Assembly (NCBI GenBank): GCA_022036555.1
Contig: CM039119.1
Location: 19,681,095 to 19,745,094 of the forward strand
Source of the DNA: Microstegium vimineum
Taxonomy: Eukaryota; Streptophyta; Magnoliopsida; Poales; Poaceae
DNA length: 64,000 nucleotides
Direction of reading: 5' to 3'
The notes under the pieces are model-generated. The model was not told where the DNA came from. It searched no databases and saw only the letters and a list, made by a program, of their open reading frames with translations. Made by a program: the position numbers and the translations under genes. Within the stretch, counting starts at the first letter, position 1. Every line of letters starts with the position of its first letter. Shown here piece after piece: positions 20,946 to 33,133 of this stretch.

Positions 20946-21730
20946 AGAGACGAAAGTCAGCCTTAGTGATCCGACGGTGCCGGGTGATTTCAGAACCTTA
21001 GAGATATCCACATCTATGCGCTGATCCGCGTTACATACACGTTGCGTGTGGCTTCAAGGTGCAGCTTTCAACTGCACCACTACTGTATACAGCCGGCCGC
21101 GACCATGCGTACAAATATATATATAGTGGCAAACCAGCGACATTCTTTATTATATATATAAACATATATATCATCAGTATTATCCACCAACACACATTTA
21201 CGTTTCTTGGTATATATATATATATATTGTTTATTCTGTGGCTGCTTGTACTCGCCTGTGTGTGATCCATCCATATACATCATGTCCTTGTCGATCGAGC
21301 CCACAGAAACAGGCTAAGCTTGGTTAAGGAGAGGAAGTTGTGTTGCTTGCAGCTTGGAAAACGATAGATGTATATATCCCAATAATGTATTTTAATTTTG
21401 GTCAAATACACATAATATTTTTTCTGAAGAGAAATAATATATTCCTGAAAAGTTATATAGCTAGAACAACCTTCCTCGCTATTTAATTTCTTGCCGGAAT
21501 ACTATTTGAGTGTACAGTAACATGATGGAGTCCTAGCTTAGAATGAAGAACAACCAAGAAGACTACAAATGCTTACAGTACATTACAGTACAGGGTCTCA
21601 GTCTCAGAGGCTATGATTGAAGAGTTGAAAACATGTGTGAGAGAGGTGCGCGATCTCTCTGCAATCATTCTCTAACAACAGTTATAGATACTTTGTCAGG
21701 CATCACGAAGCTTTTCAGCGAACAGAGATA

Positions 21731-21983
21731 CTATCTCTGTCCCGTGAAAGAATTTAGTTATAGAACAATGTTATGATTTAGTATATCAAATTTAATTAAT
21801 TATAGATTGAAAAATATTACTAATTTATATATTAAATAAACATCATTAGATTAATTATAGAATTTATTTTTATAATACATTAATTTGAATCCATAAGAAT
21901 ACTTTTTATTAAAAAATTAATTGAATATAAAGTAATTAAAATGATACGTATATCATAGTTATATTCTTTTTAGGAGTAGGTAG
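21731..21983. mobile_element. Possible degenerate Stowaway-like MITE
   Basis: The left end 'ctatctctgtcccgtgaaag' resembles the common grass Stowaway start CTCCCTCCGTCCC. The right end, inverted, reads 'ctacctactcctaaaaag'. The interior is very AT-rich (about 250 bp), as in Stowaway elements. The expected TA target duplication is present only on the left, so this is a weak call. A similar start without a partner is at 32129-32152. Confidence 0.35.
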
Positions 21984-22544
21984 CACTGATATGAAAATGC
22001 TGCTGGGTGCCACGAAGCCACCAACCAAAGCGGTGTGTATGCAGACTTTGATGTGATAGTTTATAAACTTATGTCATCATATCATGGCATGTGCTTCACT
22101 TGAGTAGTATTTGCATTGCCAACTTTATTTGACTCATCAGGAATAATGCTCGTCGGTATAAAGGTTGTTCCCGAAACCATATGCATATTGTGAACTTTGA
22201 CCCAAAGGCTCAACTTCAATCGGTTGAAAATCATAGCTCTTATTATATTCAGTAATATCGATTATATAGAGTAACAAAGTATAATAGATCGATCATGAAC
22301 ATTACCTTTAGTTTTATTAATTTAAAGACATAATATACTAAGCTCATTTAGCTCCCTTAAGTGAATTTACTGTATGAATTGAACGTAGTTTAGTTGATTA
22401 GGTTCTTTGTAGTGAAACCGTCCTCGACTTAACACACGAAATTTAATTTATACTATTCTTGTAGTGGTTGGTGATGTGCTTGTTGACAACATAGTAATAT
22501 TGAACCTTTGCTCAATTATAGATGTGATTTCTATCCATGTATAT

Positions 22545-24236
22545 GTGAGGATCTAGGATGACTAGAGAAGGAGGTGAATAGCCTATAAAAAGAACCTTCA
22601 AAGACACAACACTAGGCACAAGTGATTGATTAGTACAAGAGATATCCCTAATAGCAACTAGATGCCTAGCCTAGCACTTCAAAGCAACTACACAAAGCCT
22701 TGCAAGCCCTCAAGCTTAGCCCCAAGGACTTGCCTCAATAGGGGCATAGGTTACCTGTTCAAGATGTTCCAAATTCATAGCCCAAGACAAAGACCGACTT
22801 CTAACGGAGCGAAGCGGAGGCCCGTCACCGGTACGGTACATATACCCATCGTTAGGGTTCCACGGTGATTGAATTATTCATTCTCTTGTAAGCCGCCGCA
22901 CGGCGTTGTAACCCGACTCTTGATAATGGTGAGGAGTGTTTGCTGGCTAGCGCCCGTGGTTTTTCTCCTTCGCATTGGAGGGGTTTTCCACGTTAAATCT
23001 TGTGTCTCGCTGTGATTTGATCTTGTGTTTTTCGTCATTTATTCGCCGTCATTCACAACATTACCGACAAACAATCAATCCTTAGGATAATTTTTGTCTC
23101 TTGGCCTCTTTGGTTTGTCTCTCTACACCTGCATTTACTTTGTTACTCTTGTGCCTGTGTAGTTGCTAGAGTAGCTCTACTAGTCATGTAGTGCAGTTCG
23201 TGTAGTTAATTTACTTGCATAGCTTGGTTAGTTGAGTAGCTTGCCTCATGTAGTTTGTGTACTCTAGTAGTAGTGATAATCCGTGAACTACCATTTCATT
23301 ACAAGCATGGCAAAGCCTCAAGCTTGGCCCCAACATGGACGCTCATGTATAGCCAGTTAATCGACAAGCTACTCCGACTTGGCTTGAGAATTCAAATAAG
23401 ATTTCTGTTCACTATCTCCTTGAGGCTGAGCACTGAGCCTCTCACAATTAATCGATTGCATCCCCCGCACAATCACTAAACGATACTTAACAACATCCTA
23501 ATGCTCCAAGCCATCAAGGCGGCAGCAACAACCAAAAGTAACAAAAACATCGCAACAACAACGATCTCCTAGTGCCACTAGATGCAAATTCTTTATGCAA
23601 TGCACCAAAACAATTCCAATCTCACACAAATGCAATCTCAAGTGAGAAAAGTGGTTGGAGTGTATATCTTAAGCTCTAATGTGAGTAGCCAATATCAACG
23701 TGCCTAAGACAGTGGCCATGGCTGGCCACAGGGTCTATTATAAGTCCATAGACAATACAAAACCTCTAGATGACCTTAGACTTTACATGTGCACCAGGCA
23801 ACTCCGATGAGCATAAGACAAATCCAATTGCTACTTCAACTAGTTGTTGCACTATAGGAGCACTGTGGTGACACCTCTAGTTTAGGAACCAAAGAGATTC
23901 GATGGGTGCAACTCCTAAAACCACTGAAAACATAGCCTCTGGATCAAAGATCTGGTGTGCACTCTGGTATGCACACCGAACAGATCCGATGACCTCTAGA
24001 GCCCTGTGTATAAGGTTGCTGAGACCTCCTAGGATTTTTCGGTCTGCATTCTACTACACACACCAGAAGTTTTTAGTGATGACTTTTGAAAAACCACACT
24101 CTTGGCCTATTGTGTGGCGAAGCTCCAGTGCTACACCTCCAGTGAGCACCAAAGTTAACATGTCCCTCAATTATCAAAATCAAACTAAGGTATTCAACAT
24201 GTTGGACACAAAATTTAATAAAGCATATACCCTTTC
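22545..24236 (-). mobile_element. Mosaic of worn Ty1/copia LTR remnants
   Basis: The start 'tgtgaggatctaggatgac' with 'aggaggtgaatag' resembles the inverted end of the F LTR ('...caccccccccccttcttgggcatcttgatcc' region at 34463-34494). Positions 23500-24200 have the 'ccgaacagatccgatgacctc' type of text seen in SIRE-like LTRs. Between them, 22855-23060 looks like the end of a different copia LTR ('gcgcccgtggtttttctcc', then a close at 'cacaaca'). No coding region remains and no target duplications were found. Confidence 0.4.
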
Positions 24237-24500
24237 CACTAGTAGAAAAGAGGGCTCATAGCTGGCGCCTCCCAAAACACACCACATGCGGTTTTGGTTA
24301 TTACGCGCCTGTGGTGTGAAATGGCCCATGCAAAGCTATCAACCGCCAGTGGAGATGGATTAGCACTGTTAGTTGATTTAACTGAACCACATGTGTAAAT
24401 CGTTCATTTACACAGGCGGTTCTGTTACCACTGGTGGTTGACTTAACAGAACCGCCTGTATAAATGAACGATTTACACAGGCGGTTTAGTTAAGCCAACC
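24237..24500 (+). repeat. 5' terminus and sub-terminal array of CACTA 3
   Basis: After the CACTA start, the motif 'aaccgcctgtgtaaatcgttcatttacacaggcggtt' and variants recur in both orientations, mainly at 24386-24423 and 24443-24488, forming perfect or near-perfect palindromes. This differs from the motif of CACTA 2, so the two are separate families. Confidence 0.8.
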
Positions 24501-25145
24501 GCCTGTGGTATGTCCTATATATATACACCTTCTTCCTCTTGACCAGCATTGTTTCCTCCTGACCAGCTACTGTTCTTGCCGCCACCTTCCATTGGAGGCA
24601 ATTTTGGAGGTCCAGAATTTTCAAAATACAAAGGGGGAGGTTTTGATCTTTATTTCTTGGAAGGAGACTGCTAAAAAAGGTTAGTTTATGTCCCTTTGGC
24701 CTCATTTTGCTCATTTTTCTCAATTTGAGCCACATTTTGGATCTAGGGTTTCACCATGAATGAGAGAGAAGAATACCTAGGTTATTTTCTTTGTTTCTTG
24801 AAGCGAGGTTGATTAAGATGGTTATATAATATCTCTCCTCTCTCCATTTTTATGTTTGTTTTTTAATTTAGTTTATGATAGATATATTTGCTTATTTCCA
24901 TGAATCAATGGTGTGTTAAAGAGAATTTATGTATAGAGAGAGAAGTGTAGTCTTTTTTGTTAGTTTTTATTCTACTTAGGTTTTTTATTATACTTTTTAT
25001 TTCTCAATTTATTTCATCCACTATGCATTTATATATGTTTCATGAATTTTGTGTTTTTAATAATGATACTTATGTTTTTTAGTTATGCTACTTAGTCCCT
25101 AGCTAATAATCCCTAGCTAAATCCTATATCCCTAGCTAAATAATT
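24501..25145 (+). other. Promoter and leader of the CACTA 3 transposase gene
   Basis: A TATA-like run 'ctatatatatacac' at 24515-24528 lies next to the array. A pyrimidine-rich leader and AT-rich text with repeats of 'ccctagctaa' (25098-25140) follow. The N-terminal transposase exons expected here are missing and were probably lost together with part of the LTR at 25146-25960. Confidence 0.5.
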
Positions 25146-25960
25146 GTTGGTATTTATTATGCTCATGTAGAATATTCCGCAAGCGCACAGAAATACCGTT
25201 GTAGCATTTCACCTAGGAGTATTCCAGGGTATCGTATTTATCCTTAGGGAAGCAATGGTTAAAGAATATGATAGCTAACCATGATAATCCACTAACTAAT
25301 ATACCAACTAAACTATGGTAGGGGTAAATGATATATATGATAAGTGCAATGACAGATAGGAGAAGTTCCAATGATAAAGAGTAGTTTAGTGAGCGAGGAG
25401 GACAGCGAGCGAGCATAAGGTTTCCAAATATCTATCTCTACTTGCATGGTTCTAACTTAGCAAGACAAGTCATATCAAGCAAGAACAATATTCATACACA
25501 ATTGCACTTCAGGCCACTAGGCCACTTAGGAACAGAAGGCTGCTAAACCGCCTAGCACAAGAAGGCCTACGCTTTAAGAACTTCGCCGAACGTGGTGGGA
25601 TCAAAGCCTAGATAGGTCTGTCACCCCTACTAGGTACCACAAACAAACCGTTGGACAAGCCGCAGACACAGGTAAGCATATAGTCTAGACACCATGTCTA
25701 CACTATATCTCACTACTCTAATCCGACGTCCGGTGAAATTGATTAGAGCACCGGGTTAAGAGCGGTGAACCATTGCAAAGGTATACTACCATTATCTTAC
25801 TATCAAACAACTATGACTATGCTAACAACCAATACAACATAACTAGTCATGCTGCAATAAAGTAAAGTACTAAGGCAAAGTAGAGAAGATAACTATATAA
25901 AATAACTCAAGTCTTACAAAGAGACAAATAAATACTAGAAGCATACCAGACCTCCTGGAA
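25146..25960 (-). repeat. Truncated LTR of the A family
   Basis: On the minus strand this matches the last 815 bp or so of the A LTR (44413-45238). It has the same 'ccaggaggtctggtatgc' start point, 'gtaggggtgacagacctat' and 'gaatattctacatgagcat' text, and it ends at 'taccaaca'. The U3 part is missing and the broken side runs directly into TNP2 coding sequence. It lacks the 72-bp extension that the A LTRs carry after 'taccaaca'. Confidence 0.85.
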
Positions 25961-27196
25961 AAGAGTAAAGGCAAAAGAGTTTTCAACATAGTCAGCAACC
26001 TTAAATTTGTTTTCGAGAAGAAGACAACAGACGAAAAACCAAGAAAGAATGTCAAACCAACTCCAGGGGCTACATTCAAGAAGTCTATTTTCTTCGAGTA
26101 TTTGTCATACTGGCCAGAGTTAGACGTCCACCATGCGATCGATGGTATGCATGTTCAGAAGAACGTGTTTGAAAGCCTAATTGGAACCTTGCTAGACATG
26201 AAGGGCAAGACAAAGGAAGGACTATATTCACGCCTGGACATGGTACAGTTAGACATAAAAAAATAACTTCACCCTATTCTTCAAAAAAATGGGAAGTACC
26301 ATCTCCCAGCAGCAAGCTACAACCTCAACAATGATGAGAAACATTCGATGTGTGTGTTGTTGAAGAATTTGAAAGTCCTATCTGGATTTTGCTCTAGTAT
26401 ATGAAGTATTGTGTTAATGAAAGACCTTACACTCACCAACTACAACTCACATGATTATCATGTCATGCTGACTACTTTCCTCCCTATTGCCATCAGGGCT
26501 ATAAATCCAGTGTGGATAAAGGTTGCAGTCACACAGTTGTGCTACTTCTTCAACAGGATCTCAAAGAAGGTGATTAACTGTGATGAGTTGGCATCTCTTA
26601 AGGAATTTGTAGTGGAGACAGTGTCACAGTTTGAGATGTGGTTTCCTCCAGCATTCTTCGATATTAGGGTTTACCTTGTGGTGCACTTGGTTCCACAGAT
26701 AGAGGCACTGGGTCCCATGTATTTGCATGAGATGTGGACGTATGAGCATTTCATGTCAACACTTAATGGCTACGTAACAACTTGTGCTCGTCCTGAGGCG
26801 TCCATGGTAGAGGGGTACTACCGAAGAGGCAATTGAGTCTGGAGGTCCATTCTATAGTAGTGTCCTAAAAGACCAAGTTGCAATAGGTTTGCCCCCGTCA
26901 TGACATGAGGGTAGGCTGAATGGAAGAGGGAGGATGGGAAAGAAATCATTAGTCCCGCATGATTATAAATTAGTCCTCGAGGCACATCACACCATCCTAC
27001 ATCAACTCTCGATAATGGAGCCTTTCATCGAGCAACATATTGATGAGCTTCACAAACATAATCATGGGCACACAGATGAGTGGTTAATGAAGGAACACAA
27101 GAATCAGTTAACCTCATGTCTAAGGGAGTATGACATTCCAGAGGGGGAAACAATTGAGGAACGCACCATCAAGGTGTTGGCTTCTAGACCATCACG

Positions 27197-30100
27197 TGTC
27201 ACACCCAGTTTTAAAGGCAAAACGGGATGCAATAATCTTATGTGTGCCCAGGGATCAGTCACACACATAAGCCAACAAATTATCAAAATTGTATCATCAC
27301 AAGTGTTTATTACATAGCGAACAAGTATTTAAATAATGTCTATTACAAAACAGCGGAAATATATGATAACTCTCACGAAGCTCCATAGCACAGGGACGTC
27401 AACTGGTTGACCCCAAACCTAGAAGTCCTCGGGATACTCCTCATAACTCTTGTAATCTGGTACCCATCCGGGATTTTTATACAAGTATTGAAAAGAGAGA
27501 AAACAAGCGTAAGTACTTTCGTACTCAAAAAATATATATATGGGATTCATGAGGCTCAAAAAGCATGACACTGGTTTACTGCGGTAAGCATTTTAATTTG
27601 TAACAAAACTTTATAAGTGGTAGATCAAAGTTATGCTTAAGTCCCCAAATTAAATTGCATAATCAAGTAAACAAATGAACAAGTAACATAATTCCATGAT
27701 AAAGTGATTCATAAAGGTAAACAACAAGTAACCAAAGAGTTTTGTGAGCTTTCCGGGCCACTCGTGTCCGTGAGCACGGCTATCATGATAGTTTTTAACA
27801 CTCTGCAGAGTTTGTACACTTTACCCATGAGTCGTGTTTACCCAAATGCCCTGGGATCATGACTCCCTTAACACTACCGAGGTGAACGGGCAAGGAACAC
27901 TATGAAGTCTTTCAAAGGGGTTCGCTGACATACCACAGACAGTACGGATCCACGGGCAAGGGGTATATAGGAGCCCCGGGATGGTACACACACGCAGCGG
28001 TCCCCACTCCAGCCGCTCCGCAACCGCTCGGCAATGGCAACTTTCGTGAACTGCCGCATGCGAGAGAGTAACCCTATTACTGAACTAAAGTCAGAGCCAT
28101 ATAGCCCTCATGGTTGTACTGTAAGTCCCAGCTTTTGCTGACAGATAGGGTCCTAAATCCATGTTGCTAAAAAGTCAAGTTTTACTTTATCATCTCATGT
28201 AGTCATTAATCAAGATTAAAGGATCATGCTTATTAAAGAGGAGCACTAGCAATAACTACCCATATGCAAAAGTAACCCATAGGATTTCAAGGATAGAGGT
28301 AATCAAATCTAGGTAAACCCTATGGTAACAGTATTAGACACATGCATATGATTTTATTGGAAAAACTTCATTAATAGGACATCAAGGAAGATCCCATATA
28401 ATACTTGCCTTGCTCAAAGGGTTCCTGCTGCTGCTCCTGCTCAAAGCAAAACTCCTGATCACCCACGTACTGCTCACCGTCTCTACTCGATCACCACATC
28501 ACATGCAATCATACAAAGGCATAACATGCAAGCAAACAAAGGCTATAGATTAGAATAGTACACCAAACACAATAAAACAAGATTAAATGTTTATAAAACT
28601 GATCTACGTCTTACTACGATCACAAAGACGTTTGAATCACCAAAAACGGAACTATAACGGAAAAGATATGAATTGAACAAGATTTTAAAAAGGCCAGATT
28701 AAAGCATTACGGAATTAATTTTCTTTGATTTTCAAAAGTAATTAACATAGATGAAATCTATGCTACTGGATAGAGCATGAAAATACGGATCTAACGCAAC
28801 TTGAACGGGTCGATTTGGATTTAAAACTTGCAATTTAAGAGCATTTGAAATAGAGTGGCAAAACGGTAAATAGGGTTTTCCTTTTAATTTTCGAATTAAA
28901 TCAAACTGAAAAGGGAGTACGTTTTTCAGCAGAGGAGACGGGATCTCAGTTTACGCCAAGGGATGGCGGGTTCAGACTTTAAAACCTACGGGGTCTCTTT
29001 TGCAAAGTTGCCAGCCGAAGGGGTACAGAGCGTTGTGGTCCATCCGATTCAAGATGGACGGTCGGGATTAGATCCGAGGGGGAGACGGTGGCGCATGGCG
29101 GCTGGGAACAGAGGTGCGGCGGCGCCATTGCTAGCGAGCGGCGGCGCAACACGATTCGGGGTGTCAGTGCACCATTTTTGATGCGGAAAGGACCGGGAGA
29201 GAGAGGGAAGAACGGCGAAGACGGTGGCGGGGTTGATTGAACTGATTGTGCGCGGGGGCGAGCGGTCCACGTGGAGGGGCGGCTCGGCAGTGATGGAAAC
29301 CGCGGAGCAGTTCACCAGAGCGGCTGGGGAGAGAGAGAGCTACTGGGGTGCTCCTTACCGGATTGCAAAGCTCGGGGACGGTCAGATTTAGGTGGAGGGA
29401 CTCGGCAGCGCAGAGGCGGCGACGGCGGCCCGGTGCTCGGTCGCGGCGGCGCTGGGGGGTTCGGTGGTGCTCGAAGGAGCTTCCAGAGGGTCGGGTGGTT
29501 GCGGTAGGGTGCGGTGCCCGTCCTTTTATAGTCAAAGGGCGCGGCCGTGATGGAAGGGAAGCAATTCCGCGGCCGATTTGCGTTTGGCCGCAAGGGAAGG
29601 GCGGCGGCGCAGAAAGGAAAGGAGGGAAAGGGGAGGAAGGAAAGGGAGGCGGGGGTGCGGCGCTTAACTAGCCCTGCCACGGTTCTGAGTCGGCGAAGGA
29701 AAGGGAGGGGGATCTCCTACCCCGATTCGGGCTCGGCGACGAGAGGTGCCGGCGCGACAGAGCGGGAAGGAGGGAGGAAGAAAGGCAAAGTGAGGGAGGA
29801 GGGACTGACAGGTGGGGCAGACATGTCAGTGGCCGAGAGGGAAAAGGGAGAGGTGGAGTTGGGCTGTCCTGTGCGCGAGGGAGAAAGTGGGCCAGGTCTG
29901 GCCCAACCGAGAGAGAGAGAAAGGGGAGTGGGCTGGGGAAATAGGCCTGCGGCCAGATTGCATTGAGGGAGAGAGAGAAAGAGAGAAATGCTTTTCTATT
30001 TTTTGATTTTGAAATTTCCAAACACATTTTCACAAACACAATTGAATACAAGTTTGAATTTTGTAAATTCCAACAATACAATGTACTGTGCACCAGCATG

Positions 30101-30242
30101 CATGCAACACTCTTGTTTCTAGATGTGATAATTTTACTTTATGAAAGCCTTAATTAATTTTCCTAAGTTTTAATGTCCACACAAATGCAAATCAAATTTA
30201 CTTTTAATCTATTTGGAAAAATGCAAAATTTTGGGTGTTACA
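27197..30242 (-). mobile_element. Complete 3046-bp solo LTR of a Tekay-like chromovirus
   Basis: Ends are 'tgtcacaccc' and 'gggtgttaca', with a 5-bp target duplication 'tcacg' at 27192-27196 and 30243-30247. Text around 27470 ('ctggtacccatccgggattt') matches element D at 59269-59286, so it belongs to the same broad family as the 3.3-kb LTR of D. A GC-rich promoter block spans 28920-29960, with a minus-strand TATA box CTATAAAA at 29524-29531. Long open frames here (for example 29049-29966, both strands) overlap one another and come from base composition. It split the TNP2 gene, and its internal region was removed by LTR recombination. Confidence 0.9.
29524..29531 (-). promoter_or_regulatory. 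Predicted TATA box of the solo LTR
   Basis: The minus-strand word CTATAAAA lies at the edge of the GC-rich block. The D LTR has the same word at 61561-61568. Confidence 0.5.
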
Positions 30243-30823
30243 TCACGCTAGGTCACGACATGGCAAACCTATGACATTAGTGGCTTCACATACTGTACCA
30301 AGTCTAAGGACAAAAATAGCATATCACAAACAGTGGAGTTCAATGTGATGCCTTAGACTCTAAAACTAGTGAGGAAACTTCATACTTTGGCTTCGTTGAG
30401 GACATATAGGAACTAGACTATGGCACATTTCAGATCCGTGTGTTTTGATGTTAATAGGTTGAAGACAAACATGTCACAGTGGACGAATATGGGGTCAGAG
30501 TTCTTGATCTAAGTAAGGTAGGCTACAAAGATGATCCATGGATAATGGCTAACCATGCTGCACAGGTCTTCTATGCTGAACAGATTCTTTCTCCTAATGA
30601 GAAGAAAAGTACCGACAAGCCAAAGCATGTAGTTTTTCCTGGAAAGTAACAAGCTATAGGGGTTGAAGGTGTATCTGACCTGGATGAATTTAATGAGTTC
30701 AGTGACATGTCTCTCTTTGTAGATGACCATCCATTAAAAATAAGGAGTGTTGAGCGAAGCATCCCACAAAAATCGCTACCTTGGGTGTGCCACGATGGAC
30801 AAGGAAGAACAATAGCTGCCTAG

Positions 30824-31269
30824 ATTATTTTTGTTATTTGCTATATAATCCATTTATGTTACAATGTGAGACCCTATGCCTATTCCACATAAATGCAATC
30901 TATTTCTATAATCCCGAGATGATGAACCATATGCACTAAACCCGAATGAACTCAAGCTAATCACTAGTCCCTAATCTACCCTAGCTAAACTCTATCTTAA
31001 TTAACATCAAACCCTAGCATTTAATTAGGAAAAACACAAACCCAAGCATTTTACTTATGTATTAATCGAGATATGAGACATATATTAAATTGAGGTCATT
31101 ATAAATATAACTACATATAACAGTATCTTAAACATGTCATTCCATATTTTTAACATGTATTTGTTGTCGAGACAAACACCACAAAATTTATTTCATAATT
31201 TTTGGAAAAATATTTCTCAAGATATGATTTTTTTAAATTTATTAAATGATTTCTAGAAAATGGTTCCTA
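30824..31269 (+). other. AT-rich spacer between the two CACTA 3 genes
   Basis: No gene is seen. The spacer has 'ccctagctaaa'-type words (30969-30990), like those at 25098-25140, and ends at the motif 'ggcggcggtcaataccgaccgcc' (31280-31303), which is palindromic. Confidence 0.5.
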
Positions 31270-33020
31270 GAGGCGATTGATTTCTATAGGCGGCGGTCAA
31301 TACCGACCGCCTGTAGAAATGGCCACCCTTTATAAGGCCGCGCTCGAGCTCGAATTTTTTACAAGTCCGAAGGCTCCAGTTCATTTCGAAAGACGTTGTC
31401 AGGTTACCCCGGTTTCTCCTCCGCCGCCCTTCTCGCCGCTGCTTCAGCCATCTCCATCGCGCCTTCTCGCAACCGCACCACGCACGCATGTGGTAAGTGC
31501 CCTCGCGCTCCGTCTTCTCTCTCTATGTGCGCGGTGGTGGTGGTAGAGTCCGCAGTGGCGGGTGCGGTGGCGTGGCGGTGGAGCGTGCGGTGGCGCTGAG
31601 CTGCGGCGGTGGAGCGTGTGGCATTGGAGCATGCGGCGGCAGTCGAGCTGCGGTTGTGGATCTCCGGAGAAGAAACCTGACATGTGGGCCCGGCTGGTAG
31701 CGAGAGAAAGAGAGAGAGGGACCGACATGTGGATCTCCGGTGATTCATTTTTTATACAAATACTTGTAATTATATGTTTAAATGCTTCTTTATATGTAAA
31801 TGCTTGTAATTATTAAATGCTTATATATATGTAAATGCTTATATATATTTAAATATTTATATATTTAAATTCTTATATATATTTAAATGCTTCTTTATAT
31901 GTAAATGCTTGTAATTATTAAATGTATATGTAAATGCTTATATATATATTTAAATGCTTATATTTAAAGGCTTATATATATATATGGAAATTCTTATATA
32001 TATATATATATATATATTTAAATTATTATATATATGTGAATGCTTATATATATATATATGTAAATGCTTATATATATTTAAATTATTATATATATGTATT
32101 AGCTTCTTTATATGTATATATATTTAAATACTCCCTCCATCCCTAAATAACTTTCTTTCTCACTCCTCGAGAATAACTTATTTATGGAAAAAGCCTCTTG
32201 TATGTATTTGTAATAGAAAAATAAAAAAGGCCTCTTGTATGTATTTGTAATAGAAAAAAGAAAAAGAGCTCTTGAATGTATTTCATTAGAAATTCTTGTA
32301 TAATATATATTCACTAGAAATTTCATTGGATAATATATATTCACTAGAAATTTCTTGAGTATGTCATTGGATAATATATATTCGTTTTATTCAAAATAAC
32401 ACTCTCCAAGATAATCCATACCTCTTTAGCACGTATGTATTAATTTGTGTCTATCCTTTATTAGATTTCCACGATGACATCTCCATGCAAGGACCAAGCA
32501 CAAGGGTCTGACCCCATGGAGAAAGTACAAGATACCCACGAAACGGGCCAAGCCCTAGGGTCATCTGACCCCACGAAGCAAGTACAAGATACCAACAAAA
32601 CGGGCCAAGCCCTGGGGTTGTCCAACCCCATGGAGAAAGTAGAAGGGAACCAATCAACTCTGGAATACGAAAGCCCTAGCGACAACTTCGAGCGTCCCGA
32701 AGTGAGGAAGGCTCGAGAACAATAAGAACGTGAATTACGCCGTGACCCTGATTATAATCCACAAGCCGACGAGGTAATTATTTCATGTCTATTATTATAT
32801 GATTTCATGTTTTCATGTTTGTATGTAATTACATGTCTATATATAAACCCATCCATTAAACTCACAATGTATATATTTAGAGGGCATTGACTCAGATGCA
32901 AGAGCTAATTTCACAACATGAAGCGAAACATGCCGAAGATACACCCAAAACAACCGCGACAACGAGCACTGAGAGATCAAGGAAAAGAAATTGGAGCGGT
33001 TTAAAATGAGGCGAGAGAGG
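31270..33020 (+). pseudogene. Second CACTA gene (TNP1-like) fragment
   Basis: A palindromic motif and TATA-like 'tttataagg' (31329-31337) precede a GC-rich leader (31340-31700) like that of CACTA 2. A later exon with an ATG at 32474 encodes 83 codons that contain a roughly 23-residue repeat ('GSDPMEKVQDTHETGQALGS' and two variants), then an acidic end. After a GT donor at about 32774, an exon from 32881 reads 'ALTQMQELISQHEAKHAED' and ends in stops by 33009. No enzymatic motif is visible. The assignment rests on position after TNP2 and on the GC-rich leader. Confidence 0.5.
31750..32112 (+). repeat. AT-rich minisatellite
   Basis: Irregular tandem units near 'taaatgcttatatata' and 'tatgtaaatgcttgtaatta' fill the intron of the second CACTA gene. 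A pair of about 50-bp copies ('cttctttatatgtaaatgct...') lies at 31785-31825 and 31889-31930. Confidence 0.8.
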
Positions 33021-33133
33021 ATTGAACAGGTATCTAGCTGACATATATGCCATCTTAGAAGTCAGCCCAATCGGACAGCTCCTAGCTCTAGAGGAGGCCC
33101 TACCCAAGTACCGGAACTGAAGAATCATGGCCC

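Larger units (their letters stand above)
19759..22544 (+). other. Low-copy-looking intergenic stretch without a supported gene
   Basis: This is the largest part of the window that does not read as a known transposon. It holds a 105-codon plus frame (19770-20087) of unknown nature, a 44-bp tandem duplication (20858-20945), several (TA)n runs (21110-21230) and a MITE-like segment (21731-21983). Around 21100-21320 the layout (TATA-like runs, then 'catcatgtccttgtcg') could be the promoter and start of a lost gene, but the frame stops after ten codons. I cannot support a gene. Confidence 0.4.
25961..30823 (+). pseudogene. TNP2-type CACTA transposase gene, interrupted by a solo LTR
   Basis: From 26040 the frame shows the family core 'WPELDVHHAIDGMHVQKNV', 'GTLLDMKGKTKEGL', 'KNGKYHLPAASYNL' and 'MKDLTLTNYNSHDYHVM'. 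Next come 'PPAFFDIRVYLVVHLV' and 'YVTTCARPEASMVEGYY', which match the Transposase_21 and DUF4218-like regions. A solo LTR (27197-30242) follows. Coding text resumes at 30248 with the DUF4216-like end: 'SYFGFVEDI', 'VTVDEYGVRVLDLSKVGYK' and 'HAAQVFYAEQILS', to a stop near 30823. In-frame stops (26263, 26400, 26835) and frame changes show decay. The N-terminus is lost at the LTR junction. The protein would have cut the CACTA termini. Confidence 0.8.
24237..33128 (+). mobile_element. CACTA 3: En/Spm-type transposon with TNP2 and a second gene; 3' end outside the chain
   Basis: The 5' terminus 'CACTAGTAGAAAAGAGGGC' is at 24237. It is followed by a sub-terminal array (to about 24500), a TATA box (24515-24526), a TNP2 transposase gene (25961-30823) and a second gene (31270-33020). 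Two LTR insertions interrupt it. No 3' terminus is visible; element F begins at 33134, so the end probably lies beyond the right window edge. The second gene starts with its own 'accgcctgtagaaat' motif (31302-31316), so 31260-33128 could instead be another related CACTA element. I treat them as one with moderate confidence. Confidence 0.65.

Noticed and set aside
21059..21304. Frames of about 70 codons on both strands
   Set aside because: They consist largely of TA-repeat translation (Ile/Tyr runs).
29049..29966. Several long overlapping open frames on both strands in a GC-rich block
   Set aside because: They lie in the promoter block of the solo LTR, overlap on both strands, show no domain, and a similar block with similar frames exists in the D LTR (60738-62012).
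32129..32345. Stowaway start 'tactccctccatcccta'
   Set aside because: No inverted partner end within 400 bp. At most a broken MITE.
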